Assembly (NCBI RefSeq): GCF_900184895.1
Contig: NZ_FXZK01000001.1
Coordinates: 620,001 to 684,000, forward strand
From: Flavimaricola marinus
GTDB taxonomy: Bacteria > Pseudomonadota > Alphaproteobacteria > Rhodobacterales > Rhodobacteraceae
DNA: 64,000 bases
Direction of reading: 5' to 3'
The translations under genes were made by a program, and so were the position numbers. The notes under the pieces are model-generated. The model did not search any database and was not told the DNA's origin. It saw only the letters and a program-made list of their open reading frames with translations. Position 1 is the stretch's first letter; every line of letters begins with the position of its first letter. This document shows positions 34,692 through 43,599 of this stretch, one piece after another.

Positions 34692-36707
34692 CTAGTCCGC
34701 GTGGTCCCTTGCGATGCGGGGTCGGCCCTGCGCCGTGACCCGCAGAGTGGCGTCGATAAACATCGGCTGCCCCTCGACCTCGACCTCGTTGATCTCGCGC
34801 GAAACAGTGAGGCGAACCTCCTCCACGCCGGCGCTGCGCGCACGCGCACTCGCATCGGCCGACAGCGCGGCTTCCAGCGCCGCGAGGGCCTCGTCCCGGT
34901 CCGTCAGGCGCAACGGCCCAGAGGCGAGGTGGACGACGAAACTGCCGCACCCCGCGCCCGACACGGTGCCGGTGGCGACCATCGACACCTGCCCCACCAC
35001 CGCGCCGATGGCATTGGCGACACCGGCGTGAGCGGGCAGCACCATCCGGGTGCCCAGCCGCGTGCCAACCGCCCCGTAATAGCTCCCCGCAGAGGCACCA
35101 AGGCCGATGACCGGCACGCCGAGGCGCAGCTCCGTCTCGATCACGCCGCGGTGCCGGTCCAATCCGGCGCGGGTCAGCCCATGGGCGGCCATCGCAGCAG
35201 GCGCCCCGCCCCAGTCGCGTCCATCTTCGGCAAAGGCCGCTTCCAGCAGGCAGGCCACCGTCTGTGCGGTCAGCTGATCGACGATCATCTGCGCCATCTG
35301 GCCCGCACCCTCCGCGATCCGGTCGCCCCTGCCAGAACGTTTGCGGGCAAACAGGGCCAGTGCCTTCTCGGCGGCCTGCGTATCCCATTCCTGCACATAG
35401 CCCAGGACATGCGCGGCATCCGACGGGGTCACGCCCGCAATGACCGCTTGTCCGCGCGATACGAGGCGGCCCAACGCCGGGGCCTCCACGCGGTTGCGGA
35501 TCAACTCGGCCAACGGCTGCGGGCCGTCGGCCAATCGCTCGGCCACAGCCGCCTCGCGTTTATCCAGCCCCGTCGGCAGCGCAGACCACAACGGCACGGC
35601 AAAGCGGCCGGCGCCGTCGCCCGCGATCTCGGTGGCCAGCGCCCGGTCGAGCACCCGGTGCACCATCTCGGCATGGGTCGTGGCCAGCAACGACACCGGC
35701 ATCAGGCGGCGCGGACCAAGGCGCAGCCCGCCCTCGAGGCCCTCCAGCAGATGCACTTCGCTGTCGCCGCCAAGGCCGGTGGTGCGCATGGCCACGGCCT
35801 CCACCATGGTGCGGTGCGGGCCGACACGGGCGCCCTCGGGGTCGATCATCGGGCGACCGTCGCGCAGGAGGCAGACATCGGTGGTCGTGCCGCCGATATC
35901 GCTGACGAGGGCGTCGGTCTCGCCGGTCAGCCAGCTTGCACCGGCGATGCTGGCCGCCGGACCGCTCAGGATCGTCTCGATCGGGCGTTCCCGCGCGAGA
36001 CCGGCCGAAACCAAGGCCCCGTCGCCGCGTACGACCATCAGTCGGGCGTCGATGCCGCGCTTGGCCAGATTGCCCTCGCAGGCTCCGATCAACCCGTCGA
36101 TCATCCCGATCAGGCGGGCATTGAGCACCGCGGTCAGCGCCCGCTTCGGGCCACCCAAGGCGCTCGACAATTCGTGCGAACAGGTCACCGGGCGAGCCAT
36201 CCTTGCACGGATCAGATCCCGGGCGGCGATCTCGTGGGCAGGGTTGCGGGTGGCAAAGCGGGCGGCCACGGCAAAGCCGCTGATCTCGGGGCCCAACCCC
36301 TCCAGCGCGGCCTCCAGTGCCGCCAGATCGAGCGGCGCGACCTCGGTGCCGGCATGGGTATGACCGCCCGGCAGTTGAATGACCGGATCGCCCTTGAGCG
36401 CCTCCTCCAACCCGTCGCGGGCAAGCTCCGCGGGATCGAAGCCGATGAAGACCAAAGCCACGCGACCGCCCTGCCCCTCGACCAATGCATTGGTAGCCAA
36501 GGTCGTCGACAAGGACACCATCGCCACGTCGATCGGAGAGACTTCGGCCTCGGCCAGAACCGCGTCGATGGCCGCGGCCACGCCGATCGACAGATCGGGG
36601 CGCGAGGTCAGCGCCTTGGCACTGGCCAGAACGCGGTCTTCGGCCTCGTCGATCAGGACGGCGTCGGTATAGGTGCCGCCGGTATCAATACCCAACAGTA
36701 TCGGCAT
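34692..36707 (-). CDS. Hydantoinase/oxoprolinase family ATPase subunit A (HyuA-like)
   Basis: A 671-aa ASKHA-fold protein of the ATP-dependent hydantoinase/5-oxoprolinase family. The phosphate-binding loop is LLGIDTGGTYTDAVLID; further motifs are LSTTLATNALVEGQGGRVAL, GDGALVSAGLARERPIETILSGPAAS, and SDIGGTTTDVCLLRDG. Substrates in the family are 5-oxoproline, hydantoins or related lactams. The partner subunit HyuB is not adjacent, so the substrate is unknown. GGAGGG precedes ATG 36707. The gene lies just after the terminator of the pyrimidine operon (36765-36797) and on the same strand, so it may belong functionally to it but has separate initiation. Confidence 0.9.
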   Translation of the reverse strand: MPILLGIDTGGTYTDAVLIDEAEDRVLASAKALTSRPDLSIGVAAAIDAVLAEAEVSPIDVAMVSLSTTLATNALVEGQGGRVALVFIGFDPAELARDGLEEALKGDPVIQLPGGHTHAGTEVAPLDLAALEAALEGLGPEISGFAVAARFATRNPAHEIAARDLIRARMARPVTCSHELSSALGGPKRALTAVLNARLIGMIDGLIGACEGNLAKRGIDARLMVVRGDGALVSAGLARERPIETILSGPAASIAGASWLTGETDALVSDIGGTTTDVCLLRDGRPMIDPEGARVGPHRTMVEAVAMRTTGLGGDSEVHLLEGLEGGLRLGPRRLMPVSLLATTHAEMVHRVLDRALATEIAGDGAGRFAVPLWSALPTGLDKREAAVAERLADGPQPLAELIRNRVEAPALGRLVSRGQAVIAGVTPSDAAHVLGYVQEWDTQAAEKALALFARKRSGRGDRIAEGAGQMAQMIVDQLTAQTVACLLEAAFAEDGRDWGGAPAAMAAHGLTRAGLDRHRGVIETELRLGVPVIGLGASAGSYYGAVGTRLGTRMVLPAHAGVANAIGAVVGQVSMVATGTVSGAGCGSFVVHLASGPLRLTDRDEALAALEAALSADASARARSAGVEEVRLTVSREINEVEVEGQPMFIDATLRVTAQGRPRIARDHAD

Positions 36708-36764
36708 AAACGCCCTCCGGTGATGTCAGACCACATAGGGGATCAGTCGGCCCGCCTGCACGCA

Positions 36765-36797
36765 CAAAAACGGCGCGAAGATCTCTCTTCGCGCCGT
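36765..36797 (-). terminator. Intrinsic terminator of the hyuC-hydA-ABC operon
   Basis: On the minus strand ACGGCGCGAAG (36797-36787), loop AGAGAT, CTTCGCGCCGT (36780-36770), then TTTT (36769-36766): an 11-bp perfect stem and U tract, 38 bases after the substrate-binding protein stop. Confidence 0.9.
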
Positions 36798-36835
36798 AGC
36801 TCAACGAGCGGTAGGTGAAAACCCCCGCTACGTGC

Positions 36836-37837
36836 TTAGTTCAGTGCCGCATCGGTGATGGCGCTGGTCCATGCACCCTCGGGCTGAGCGGTGATCACCG
36901 GATCGGAGCCACCGGCCAGCAGCGTGTCGACGGTGCGCTGGAAATCGGCCTCGTCGAGAGCGCCGTTGGAGCCTGCGGTCAGCTTGGCGACCTCTTCCAT
37001 CATGGCGATCTGGTGCTCTTCGGTCTGGGCGCCGGTCTCGTCATAGTCGAGAACGATCATCGCGGCTTCGGTCGGGTTCTCTTCGGCCCATTTCCAACCG
37101 GCCATCGAGGCGCGGACAAAGCGGACCATCTTGTCCTCGAACTCCGGGTCGGCAAGGTTCTCCTCAAGGACATACATGCCGTCCTCGAGGGTGGCGACGC
37201 CCATGTCCTCATACTTGAAGGTCACCAGCTCGTCGGGGCTGACGCCGGACGACAGGACCTGATTGTATTCGTTGTAGGTCATGGTCGAGATGCAATCGGC
37301 CTGACGCTGCAACAGGGGATCGACGTTGAAACCCTGCTTGAGAACGGTCACGCCATCCTCGCCGCCATCGGTGGAAATGCCCTCTTGGCTCATCCAGCTC
37401 AGGAACGGGTATTCGTTGCCAAAGAACCAGACGCCAATGGTGCGGCCGACGAAATCCTGCGGACCGGTGATGCCGGTGTCCTTCCAGCAGGTCAGCATCA
37501 GACCGGAGGTCTTGAACGGCTGGGCGATGTTGACGACGGGCAGGCCGTTTTCGCGGGCGGCCAGGGCCGAGGGCATCCAGTTGAGCATCACGTCGGCGCC
37601 ACCACCGGCCAAAACCTGCGGCGGAGCGATGTCCGGGCCGCCGGGCAGGATCGTGACATCGAGGCCCTCTTCTTCATAGAAACCCTGATCGAGGGCGACG
37701 TAGTAGCCGGCGAACTGGGCCTGCGTCACCCACTGCAGCTGCAAGCGAACCTCGTCCGCATGGGCATCGGCCAGCGCAGCGCCGCCTGTGACCGCAAGAG
37801 CGGCCGCTACGGCTGTGGACTTGAGAAATGTCGTCAT
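36836..37837 (-). CDS. ABC transporter substrate-binding protein (NMT1/THI5-like)
   Basis: The periplasmic receptor of the ABC importer in this operon, 333 aa. A Sec signal peptide (MTTFLKSTAVAAALAVTGGAALA) precedes the NMT1/THI5-type domain: VRLQLQWVTQAQFAGYYVALDQGFYEEEGLDV, ILPGGPDIAPPQVLAGGGADV, IGVWFFGNEYPFLSW. NMT1-like receptors bind pyrimidine-type or aromatic ligands; the surrounding hydA/hyuC/pre genes suggest uracil/thymine or a dihydropyrimidine (inference). GGAG lies 7 bases before ATG 37837. It is the last gene of the operon and is followed by a strong terminator. Confidence 0.9.
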   Translation of the reverse strand: MTTFLKSTAVAAALAVTGGAALADAHADEVRLQLQWVTQAQFAGYYVALDQGFYEEEGLDVTILPGGPDIAPPQVLAGGGADVMLNWMPSALAARENGLPVVNIAQPFKTSGLMLTCWKDTGITGPQDFVGRTIGVWFFGNEYPFLSWMSQEGISTDGGEDGVTVLKQGFNVDPLLQRQADCISTMTYNEYNQVLSSGVSPDELVTFKYEDMGVATLEDGMYVLEENLADPEFEDKMVRFVRASMAGWKWAEENPTEAAMIVLDYDETGAQTEEHQIAMMEEVAKLTAGSNGALDEADFQRTVDTLLAGGSDPVITAQPEGAWTSAITDAALN

Positions 37838-37910
37838 GGTGGTTCTCCCGTTGGTTGTCATGATGGGCGCTTTGGCCTCTTGGGTTGGTCTTGTCTTGGT
37901 CGTCTCGTCG

Positions 37911-38759
37911 TCACTGGCCCCGCTGTGATGGATGCCAGAAGGTCACACCGCGCTCGATCGCGGCAACGGCCCCGTAAAAGGCGCTACCGGCAAGGGCGGA
38001 CACCACGATCGCCGCCCATACCATATCAAGCGCAAGCTGTCCGACAGAGGTCGAGATACGAAATCCGAGTCCCACCGTCGGAGAGCCGAAAAATTCAGCA
38101 ACGATAGCGCCGATCAGCGCCAAAGTGGTCGAAATTTTAAGGCCGTTGAAAATGAAGGGCATCGCGGCCGGCAGGCGGAGCTTGATCAGGGTTGGCCAAT
38201 AGCCCGCACCATAGGTGCGCATCAGGTCGCGCTGCATGGCGCTGGTGTCGCGCAATCCGGCCACGGTGTTGACCAGCATCGGGAAAAATACCATCAGCAC
38301 GACGACGGCCGCCTTGGATTGCCAGCCAAAGCCATACCACATCACGAGGATCGGAGCGGTGCCCACGATGGGCAGGGCCGACATGAAATTGCCCACCGGC
38401 AGCAGGCCCCGGCGCAGGAAATCATAGCGGTCCACGAGGATCGCCACGGCAAAGCCCGCGCCGCAGCCGATGACATAGCCCGACAGGCCGCCCTTGAGGA
38501 TCGTCTGCACGAAATCCGCCCACAGGATGCTGGTGCTCGACGCAAAGGCCGCCGCGATGGCCGAGGGTGGCGGCAGGATCACCGCCGGCACGCCGAGGCC
38601 GCGGACGATCAGCTCCCACATGATCAGCACGGTCGCGCCGAACACGGCGGCGACGCAGAGGCCGGTCCAACGGTTGGCGGCATAGGGGCCGTTGGCCAGC
38701 CAGCGGTTCAGGCTCCAGCCCAGCGCCCAGACGATCAAGGCTATGACGACGAGGCTCAT
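37911..38759 (-). CDS. ABC transporter permease (SsuC/TauC-like), second of pair
   Basis: A 282-aa inner-membrane permease of the BPD type. Six hydrophobic helices are visible and the cytoplasmic EAA loop reads TYGAGYWPTLIKLRLPAAMPFIFNGLK. The ATG at 38759 overlaps the TGA of the preceding permease (ATGA). With that permease it would form a heterodimeric channel driven by the ATPase at 39776. Nitrate/taurine/pyrimidine-type family; substrate follows from context only. Confidence 0.9.
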   Translation of the reverse strand: MSLVVIALIVWALGWSLNRWLANGPYAANRWTGLCVAAVFGATVLIMWELIVRGLGVPAVILPPPSAIAAAFASSTSILWADFVQTILKGGLSGYVIGCGAGFAVAILVDRYDFLRRGLLPVGNFMSALPIVGTAPILVMWYGFGWQSKAAVVVLMVFFPMLVNTVAGLRDTSAMQRDLMRTYGAGYWPTLIKLRLPAAMPFIFNGLKISTTLALIGAIVAEFFGSPTVGLGFRISTSVGQLALDMVWAAIVVSALAGSAFYGAVAAIERGVTFWHPSQRGQ

Positions 38760-39703
38760 ACCACCCCCATCCGACGCAGGGTCCGGCGCTCCAACGCGCC
38801 GATCGACCAGACCAGCAGCGCCGCCAAGGCGGCCGCCGCAATCAGCGCCGCCCAGATTTGCGAGGTCTGACCATAGTAGGATCCGGCCAGCATCCGGGCG
38901 CCCAGGCCGCCTTGCTGCACAGGCAATTCACCGACGATCGCACCCACGAGGCTCGCCGCAATGCCGATCTTGAGCGACGCAAACAGATAGGGCACCGAAG
39001 CAGGCAGGCGCAGCTTCACCAGAACCGCCGACTTGCTGGCGTTATAAGTGTGCATCAGGTCGAGCTGGCTCTGATCCGGGCTGCGAAGGCCCTTCACCAT
39101 GCCGACCACGACGGGAAAGAAACTGAGGTAGGCCGAGATCACCGCCTTTGGCAGCATCCCCTGCAATCCCACGGAATACAGGACCACGATGATCATCGGG
39201 GCCAGCGCCACGATGGGAATGGTCTGGCTGACGATGGCCCACGGCATCACGCTCATCTCCATCGTGCGGGAATGGACGATGCCAACGGCCAGCAGGATGC
39301 CCAGCCCGGTGCCGATGACAAAGCCGAGCACCGTCGCCCAAAGGGTGATCCCCGCATGATAGACGAGGCCACGATTGGACAGGCTGCCCGAATTGACGAT
39401 GCCACGGCGGCCGGTCATCTCTTCGACGACGGTGGTGTTCCACAGCTCGACGGCGATCTGATGCGGCGCAGGCAGCTTGGCACGGTCGAGGCTCCACGAG
39501 GCGCCGAGATGGGCCGTGTTGTTCAGCACCAGCCCGACGGCCCCGGCGTCGCGGCGCTCGACCGGGTCGGTCGGCGTCACCACCGCCCCGTCACGCTCGG
39601 CGGCGCTCAGCACTTCGCGGACGTTCATCGGCACGCAGGCGACATACCAGATCGCCAGAATGGCGAGGATCACGGTCAGAACCGGGCCGAGCGTTCCCTT
39701 CAT
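38756..39703 (-). CDS. ABC transporter permease, first of pair
   Basis: A 315-aa BPD-type permease. An N-terminal helix (GPVLTVILAILAIWYVACVP) and a periplasmic segment of about 90 residues precede five further helices; the EAA loop is TYNASKSAVLVKLRLPASVPYLFASLK. ATG at 39703 (MKGTLGPV) has AAGGGACGG upstream and leaves the 11-bp repeat array at 39727-39759 in the intergenic spacer. The extended N-terminus is longer than in SsuC/TauC. Confidence 0.88.
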   Translation of the reverse strand: MKGTLGPVLTVILAILAIWYVACVPMNVREVLSAAERDGAVVTPTDPVERRDAGAVGLVLNNTAHLGASWSLDRAKLPAPHQIAVELWNTTVVEEMTGRRGIVNSGSLSNRGLVYHAGITLWATVLGFVIGTGLGILLAVGIVHSRTMEMSVMPWAIVSQTIPIVALAPMIIVVLYSVGLQGMLPKAVISAYLSFFPVVVGMVKGLRSPDQSQLDLMHTYNASKSAVLVKLRLPASVPYLFASLKIGIAASLVGAIVGELPVQQGGLGARMLAGSYYGQTSQIWAALIAAAALAALLVWSIGALERRTLRRMGVV

Positions 39704-39726
39704 GCGCCCGTCCCTTGCCGCAAACG

Positions 39727-39759
39727 ACACCGACGCAATACCGACGGCAGACCGACGCG
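39727..39759. repeat. 11-bp tandem direct repeat array (3 units)
   Basis: Units ACACCGACGCA, ATACCGACGGC and AGACCGACGCG follow one another in the 72-base gap between the ABC ATPase stop and the permease start. Same unit as the array at 7898-7941, 32 kb away. Confidence 0.65.
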
Positions 39760-39775
39760 TTGTCCCAACCCCATC

Positions 39776-40555
39776 TCAGTCCTCCTGATGACCGGCACGC
39801 AGGCCCTCGCGGACGCGGTGCGCAATGGCGATAAACTCGGGCGTGTCGCGAATATCCAGCGGACGCTCGCGCGGCAGCGGGCTGTCGATCACATCGGTGA
39901 TGCGGCCCGGACGGGGCGACATGACGACGATCTTGGTGCTCAGATAGACTGCTTCGGGGATCGAATGGGTCACGAAGCCGATGGTCTTTTCGGTGCGGGC
40001 CCAGAGCTTGAGAAGCTCCTCGTTCAGGTGATCACGGACGATCTCGTCGAGCGCCCCGAACGGTTCGTCCATCAGCAGAATATCGGCATCGAACGCCAGC
40101 GCACGGGCGATGCTCGCGCGTTGCTGCATCCCGCCAGAGAGCTGCCATGGGTATTTCTTCTCGAACCCCGCCAGATCGACCAGTTCAAGCACACGCTTGA
40201 CGCGCTCGGCCTGATCGGCCTTGGAAAACCCCATGATTTCAAGGGGAAGGCGGATGTTGCCGCCAATCGTCCGCCAAGGATACAGACCCGCCGCCTGAAA
40301 CACATAGCCATAAGCCCGGGCCTTGCGGGCCTCGTCGGGGGTCATGCCATTGACGGTCAGATCACCGCCCGTCGGCGTCTCCAGCCCCGCGATGCAGCGC
40401 AGAAACGTGGTCTTGCCACAGCCCGAGGGGCCAATGAACGAGACGAAATCACCCTTGTCGATGGTCAGGTTCACATCGCGCAGGGCATGAACCGGGCCAT
40501 CGCCCGTCTGGAAGGTGAGGTCGAGATGCTGGGCAGAGATGACGGCGTCAGTCAT
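39776..40555 (-). CDS. ABC transporter ATP-binding protein (NrtD/SsuB/TauB type)
   Basis: A 259-aa ATPase that powers the neighbouring permeases. Walker A is FIGPSGCGKTTFLRC, Q-loop YVFQAAGLYPWRT, signature WQLSGGMQQRASIARAL, Walker B ILLMDEPFGALDE, H-loop FVTHSIPEAV. It starts 5 bases after the stop of the 59-aa gene, consistent with one transcript from hyuC to the substrate-binding protein. Confidence 0.94.
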   Translation of the reverse strand: MTDAVISAQHLDLTFQTGDGPVHALRDVNLTIDKGDFVSFIGPSGCGKTTFLRCIAGLETPTGGDLTVNGMTPDEARKARAYGYVFQAAGLYPWRTIGGNIRLPLEIMGFSKADQAERVKRVLELVDLAGFEKKYPWQLSGGMQQRASIARALAFDADILLMDEPFGALDEIVRDHLNEELLKLWARTEKTIGFVTHSIPEAVYLSTKIVVMSPRPGRITDVIDSPLPRERPLDIRDTPEFIAIAHRVREGLRAGHQED

Positions 40556-40560
40556 ATGGT

Positions 40561-40740
40561 CTATTCACCTGATCTTTCACACATAATCGGCGCGCCGATC
40601 TGCAATTCCACCAGCCTGCGCAGCTTCAGCAAGCCGCCGACGCGACGCTCGATCTCGGCCCGCAGGCGTTGATCATGGCCGGGCAAGAAATCACCGCCCT
40701 TGGTGTCGTCGCCGCAGCCGCACTCGCATTGCATCCGCAT
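40561..40740 (-). CDS. 59-aa Cys-rich protein coupled to hydA
   Basis: A small protein beginning MRMQCECGCGDDTKGGDFLP followed by GHDQRLRAEIERRVGGLLKL and ending IMCERSGE. CxCGC at the N-terminus resembles half of a zinc knuckle; FLPGHDQ-R is a conserved-looking block also seen in other bacterial small proteins. ATG at 40740 overlaps the hydA stop (TGATG), the usual arrangement for coupled translation. Function unknown; a regulatory or metal-handling helper for the metalloenzyme HydA is speculation. Confidence 0.7.
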   Translation of the reverse strand: MRMQCECGCGDDTKGGDFLPGHDQRLRAEIERRVGGLLKLRRLVELQIGAPIMCERSGE

Positions 40741-42194
40741 CAAACCCCACTCGCCGGAATACCCGACCGCTCTACCGGGCGGGGGTTGGTCAGTTCCTTC
40801 CACGAACTCAGGGCCTTGTTCACCGAAGTATTGGCCTCACGGGCGACGAACTCGCCGTGGCCCTCCTTGGTGCGGACCTCACCGTCGTGCACGGCGACAT
40901 AGCCGCGGGTCAGGGTAAAGCGGGGCAGGCCCTTGACCTCCTTGCCCTCGAACACGTTGTAATCGATGGCCGATTGCTGCGTGCCGGCGGTGATCGTCTT
41001 GGTCTTCTCCGGGTCCCAGACCACCAGATCGGCATCGGCTCCGACCAGAACGGCGCCCTTCTTGGGATAGCAGTTGAGGATCTTGGCGATGTTGGTCGAG
41101 GTCACGGCGACGAACTCGTTCGGCGTCAGCCGGCCGGTGCCCACACCGTAGGTCCAGAGCATCGGCATCCGATCCTCCAGGCCGCCGGTGCCGTTGGGGA
41201 TCTTGGTGAAATCACCCACGCCGTAGCGTTTCTGCTCGGTGGTAAAGGCGCAGTGATCGGTGGCCACGACCGACAGCGAACCCGACATCAGACCGGCCCA
41301 GAGGCTGTCCTGATGCTGCTTGTTGCGGAACGGAGGAGACATGACGCGGCGGGCGGCATGGTCCCAATCCTGGTTGAAATACTCGGATTCGTCCAAGGTC
41401 AGATGCTGGATCAGCGGCTCGCCCCACACGCGCTTGCCCTGCTGGCGGGCGCGGCGGATGGCCTCGTGGCTCTCCTCGCAAGAGGTGTGAACGACGTAGA
41501 GGGGCACGCCCGCCATATCGGCGATCATGATGGCGCGGTTGGTGGCCTCGCCCTCGACCTGCGGCGGGCGGGAATAGGCATGGGCCTCGGGGCCGGTGTT
41601 GCCCTCGGCGAGCAGGCGGGCAGACAGATCGGCCACCACATCGCCGTTCTCGGCATGGACCATCGCGATGGCACCCAGCTCGGCAAGGCGCTGGAAGGAC
41701 GCGAACATCTCGTCGTCCTGCACCATCAAGGCGCCCTTGTAGGCCATGAAATGCTTGAAGGTGTTTATGCCGCGATCCTGCACCACGGTCTTCATCTCGT
41801 CGAACACCTGCTCGCCCCACCACGTGACGGCCATGTGATAGCTGTAATCGCAGTTGGCGCGGCCGGCCTTGTTGTCCCACATCTTCAGGGCATCCAAGAG
41901 GCCTTGCCCCGGTGAGGGGAGCGCGAAATCGACGACCATCGTGGTGCCGCCCGACAGGGCCGCGCGGGTGCCGCTCTCGAAATCGTCGGTGGAATAGGTT
42001 CCCATGAACGGCATCTCAAGGTGGGTGTGAGGGTCAATCCCGCCGGGCATCACAAAGCAGCCGGTCGCGTCGAGAACCTCCGCCCCCGAGAGGTCTTGGC
42101 CGATCTGGGTGATCTTGCCACCTTCGATCAAGACGTCTGCCTTGTAGGTCAGGTCTGCGGTGACAATAGTGCCGTTTTTGATGACAGTGCTCAT
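40740..42194 (-). CDS. hydA: Dihydropyrimidinase (D-hydantoinase)
   Basis: Second step of reductive pyrimidine degradation: opens 5,6-dihydrouracil/dihydrothymine to N-carbamoyl-beta-amino acids. A 484-aa amidohydrolase with a binuclear zinc site: H56 and H58 in GGIDPHTHLEMPF, the carboxylated Lys153 in FMAYKGALM, His180 (AMVHAENGD), the next His in YVVHTSCEES and Asp in VVATDHCAF. ATG at 42194 has GGGGGA upstream; a longer reading runs into the neighbouring gene. It is 22 bases downstream of a secreted-protein gene and overlaps the 59-aa gene. Confidence 0.96.
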   Translation of the reverse strand: MSTVIKNGTIVTADLTYKADVLIEGGKITQIGQDLSGAEVLDATGCFVMPGGIDPHTHLEMPFMGTYSTDDFESGTRAALSGGTTMVVDFALPSPGQGLLDALKMWDNKAGRANCDYSYHMAVTWWGEQVFDEMKTVVQDRGINTFKHFMAYKGALMVQDDEMFASFQRLAELGAIAMVHAENGDVVADLSARLLAEGNTGPEAHAYSRPPQVEGEATNRAIMIADMAGVPLYVVHTSCEESHEAIRRARQQGKRVWGEPLIQHLTLDESEYFNQDWDHAARRVMSPPFRNKQHQDSLWAGLMSGSLSVVATDHCAFTTEQKRYGVGDFTKIPNGTGGLEDRMPMLWTYGVGTGRLTPNEFVAVTSTNIAKILNCYPKKGAVLVGADADLVVWDPEKTKTITAGTQQSAIDYNVFEGKEVKGLPRFTLTRGYVAVHDGEVRTKEGHGEFVAREANTSVNKALSSWKELTNPRPVERSGIPASGV

Positions 42195-42216
42195 TTGGGT
42201 ATCCCCCGTTTTCGAA

Positions 42217-42888
42217 TTAGTCCCATTCGCGGTCTTGGCAGGTTTGCAGGATGGCGGCCGGATCCAGACCAGCATCGGCGACACCGCCTTGGTCGATGAA
42301 GCTGCAGGTCTGGTCGGCATAGTCGATGCTGAGTGTATAGACCTCGACGAAGCCATCGGCCTCGAGGATATAGCTCGCTTCGGTAAAGGTCGCGGCGTTC
42401 TCGCGGGTCAGGGTGCGAACCAGATCGCCCTCGACGTCAAAGGCATCGACGCCAAAGCCAGAGATCGTGCCGCTGGGATGATAGACGCCGCCCGGATCTG
42501 ACTGCCAGACAAGGAATTCCGAATTCACATTGCCGGACATGGTCGGAATGAACAGCTCCGGCGCGCCGTCGGAATTGATGTCACGCAACGCCGGCGGGAT
42601 GAGCAAGCCGTCGACCCGGATCGGCTCGGAGGTGTGCAGCAGATCGCCGTCGAGGGTGGTCTGGGTCAGCGTCAACTCGGCGCTCAAGGCATCGCCCTCG
42701 TAGTCGAAGCCGAGCAACACATCGCCCACGGTCAGGGCGCAGTCGACGGCCGCCGCCGCGCCGGGCGCGAGGGTATCGCACCACGGCTCGCCCTCGATAT
42801 GGGGTGTCTCCGCCGCGGCGGATGCCGCAACGGCGACAAAGGAAAGAACCGACAGCAGCGCCGTCACCTTGAAGCCTTGCGCAGTCAT
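42217..42888 (-). CDS. Secreted VCBS/FG-GAP-like protein A in the pyrimidine operon
   Basis: A 223-aa exported protein: signal peptide with hydrophobic core LLSVLSFVAVAASAAAE, then GFDYEGDALSAELTLTQT, a calcium-type loop ALRDINSDGAPELFI (DxNxDG), SYILEADGFVEVYTLSIDYADQTCSFID and the terminal CQDREWD. It aligns with the next upstream gene over its whole length (LRDI-N/D-DG--EL-I, CSxID, C-x-x-RxW). The single FG-GAP/VCBS-like blade suggests calcium binding; function is unknown. It lies 22 bases before hydA on the same strand. Confidence 0.7.
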   Translation of the reverse strand: MTAQGFKVTALLSVLSFVAVAASAAAETPHIEGEPWCDTLAPGAAAAVDCALTVGDVLLGFDYEGDALSAELTLTQTTLDGDLLHTSEPIRVDGLLIPPALRDINSDGAPELFIPTMSGNVNSEFLVWQSDPGGVYHPSGTISGFGVDAFDVEGDLVRTLTRENAATFTEASYILEADGFVEVYTLSIDYADQTCSFIDQGGVADAGLDPAAILQTCQDREWD

Positions 42889-42921
42889 CAGGCGTTTCCG
42901 TTCCTAGTGAGGCTCGGCATG

Positions 42922-43575
42922 TCAGTCATTCCAGTCACGCGCCTCGCATTCCGCAAGCAACACATCGGCGTTCAGCCAATCCTGCGCCTCGGCGGCACCA
43001 TCGATCAGGCTGCAGCTGCGGCTGTCCGGGTCGATGCGCATCCGAAATACGGTGACGACCTCGGCTCCGTCGAGAAGATAAGCGGTCTCGGTGATCTGGC
43101 CGGCTCCGTCCCGGACCTCTCCCACGATCAGGGCGCCGCGCTGGCTGATCTGGGCAAGGGACTGGGCGCGCACGCGGCCGGCAATCCGGTAGAACCCGTC
43201 GGCGTTCAGCACCCAGACATCGTAGGCGGCGGGGCGCGACTGAATCAGCAGTTCGGCCAGCCCGTCATTGTCGATATCGCGCAAGACCGGGGGTTGCAGG
43301 CCACCGGCCACCTCGAAGGGGCCGGTCACATCGCGTGTGCCGCCTTCGGGGGTGGATTGGGTGATCGACAGATTGCCGCGACGCAGGTCGGCCGTGGTGG
43401 GGGTATAGTCAAAGCCAAGCATCAACGGCGGCGCTTCGAGCATACAGTCGTCGGGCAAGGCGGGACCGGCGGCGCCACCACACCGGGACAACCCGCTTTG
43501 CGCCTGAACCGCGCCTGACAGCAGCAGCCCACACACGGCTGTCGCTGTCAGGAATGGAAAGGCTGTCAAAGGCAT
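42922..43575 (-). CDS. Secreted VCBS/FG-GAP-like protein B in the pyrimidine operon
   Basis: A 217-aa exported protein, paralogue of the 42217-42888 product. Signal peptide MPLTAFPFLTATAVCGLLLS...AVQAQ, then MLGFDYTPTTADLRRGNLSI, PPVLRDIDNDGLAELLIQS (DxDNDG loop), AYLLDGAEVVTVFRMRIDPD followed by SRSCSLID, and the terminal CEARDWND. Four Cys suggest disulfides. It is 33 bases upstream of its paralogue and 24 bases downstream of the lipoprotein gene, so all three are likely cotranscribed. Function unknown. Confidence 0.7.
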   Translation of the reverse strand: MPLTAFPFLTATAVCGLLLSGAVQAQSGLSRCGGAAGPALPDDCMLEAPPLMLGFDYTPTTADLRRGNLSITQSTPEGGTRDVTGPFEVAGGLQPPVLRDIDNDGLAELLIQSRPAAYDVWVLNADGFYRIAGRVRAQSLAQISQRGALIVGEVRDGAGQITETAYLLDGAEVVTVFRMRIDPDSRSCSLIDGAAEAQDWLNADVLLAECEARDWND

Positions 43576-43599
43576 GGTGTCCTATTCGGGTGCAGCGGG

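Noticed and set aside
34701-36818. 705-codon open frame antisense to the HyuA-like gene
   Set aside because: Low-complexity shadow without family motifs; the minus-strand gene is well supported.
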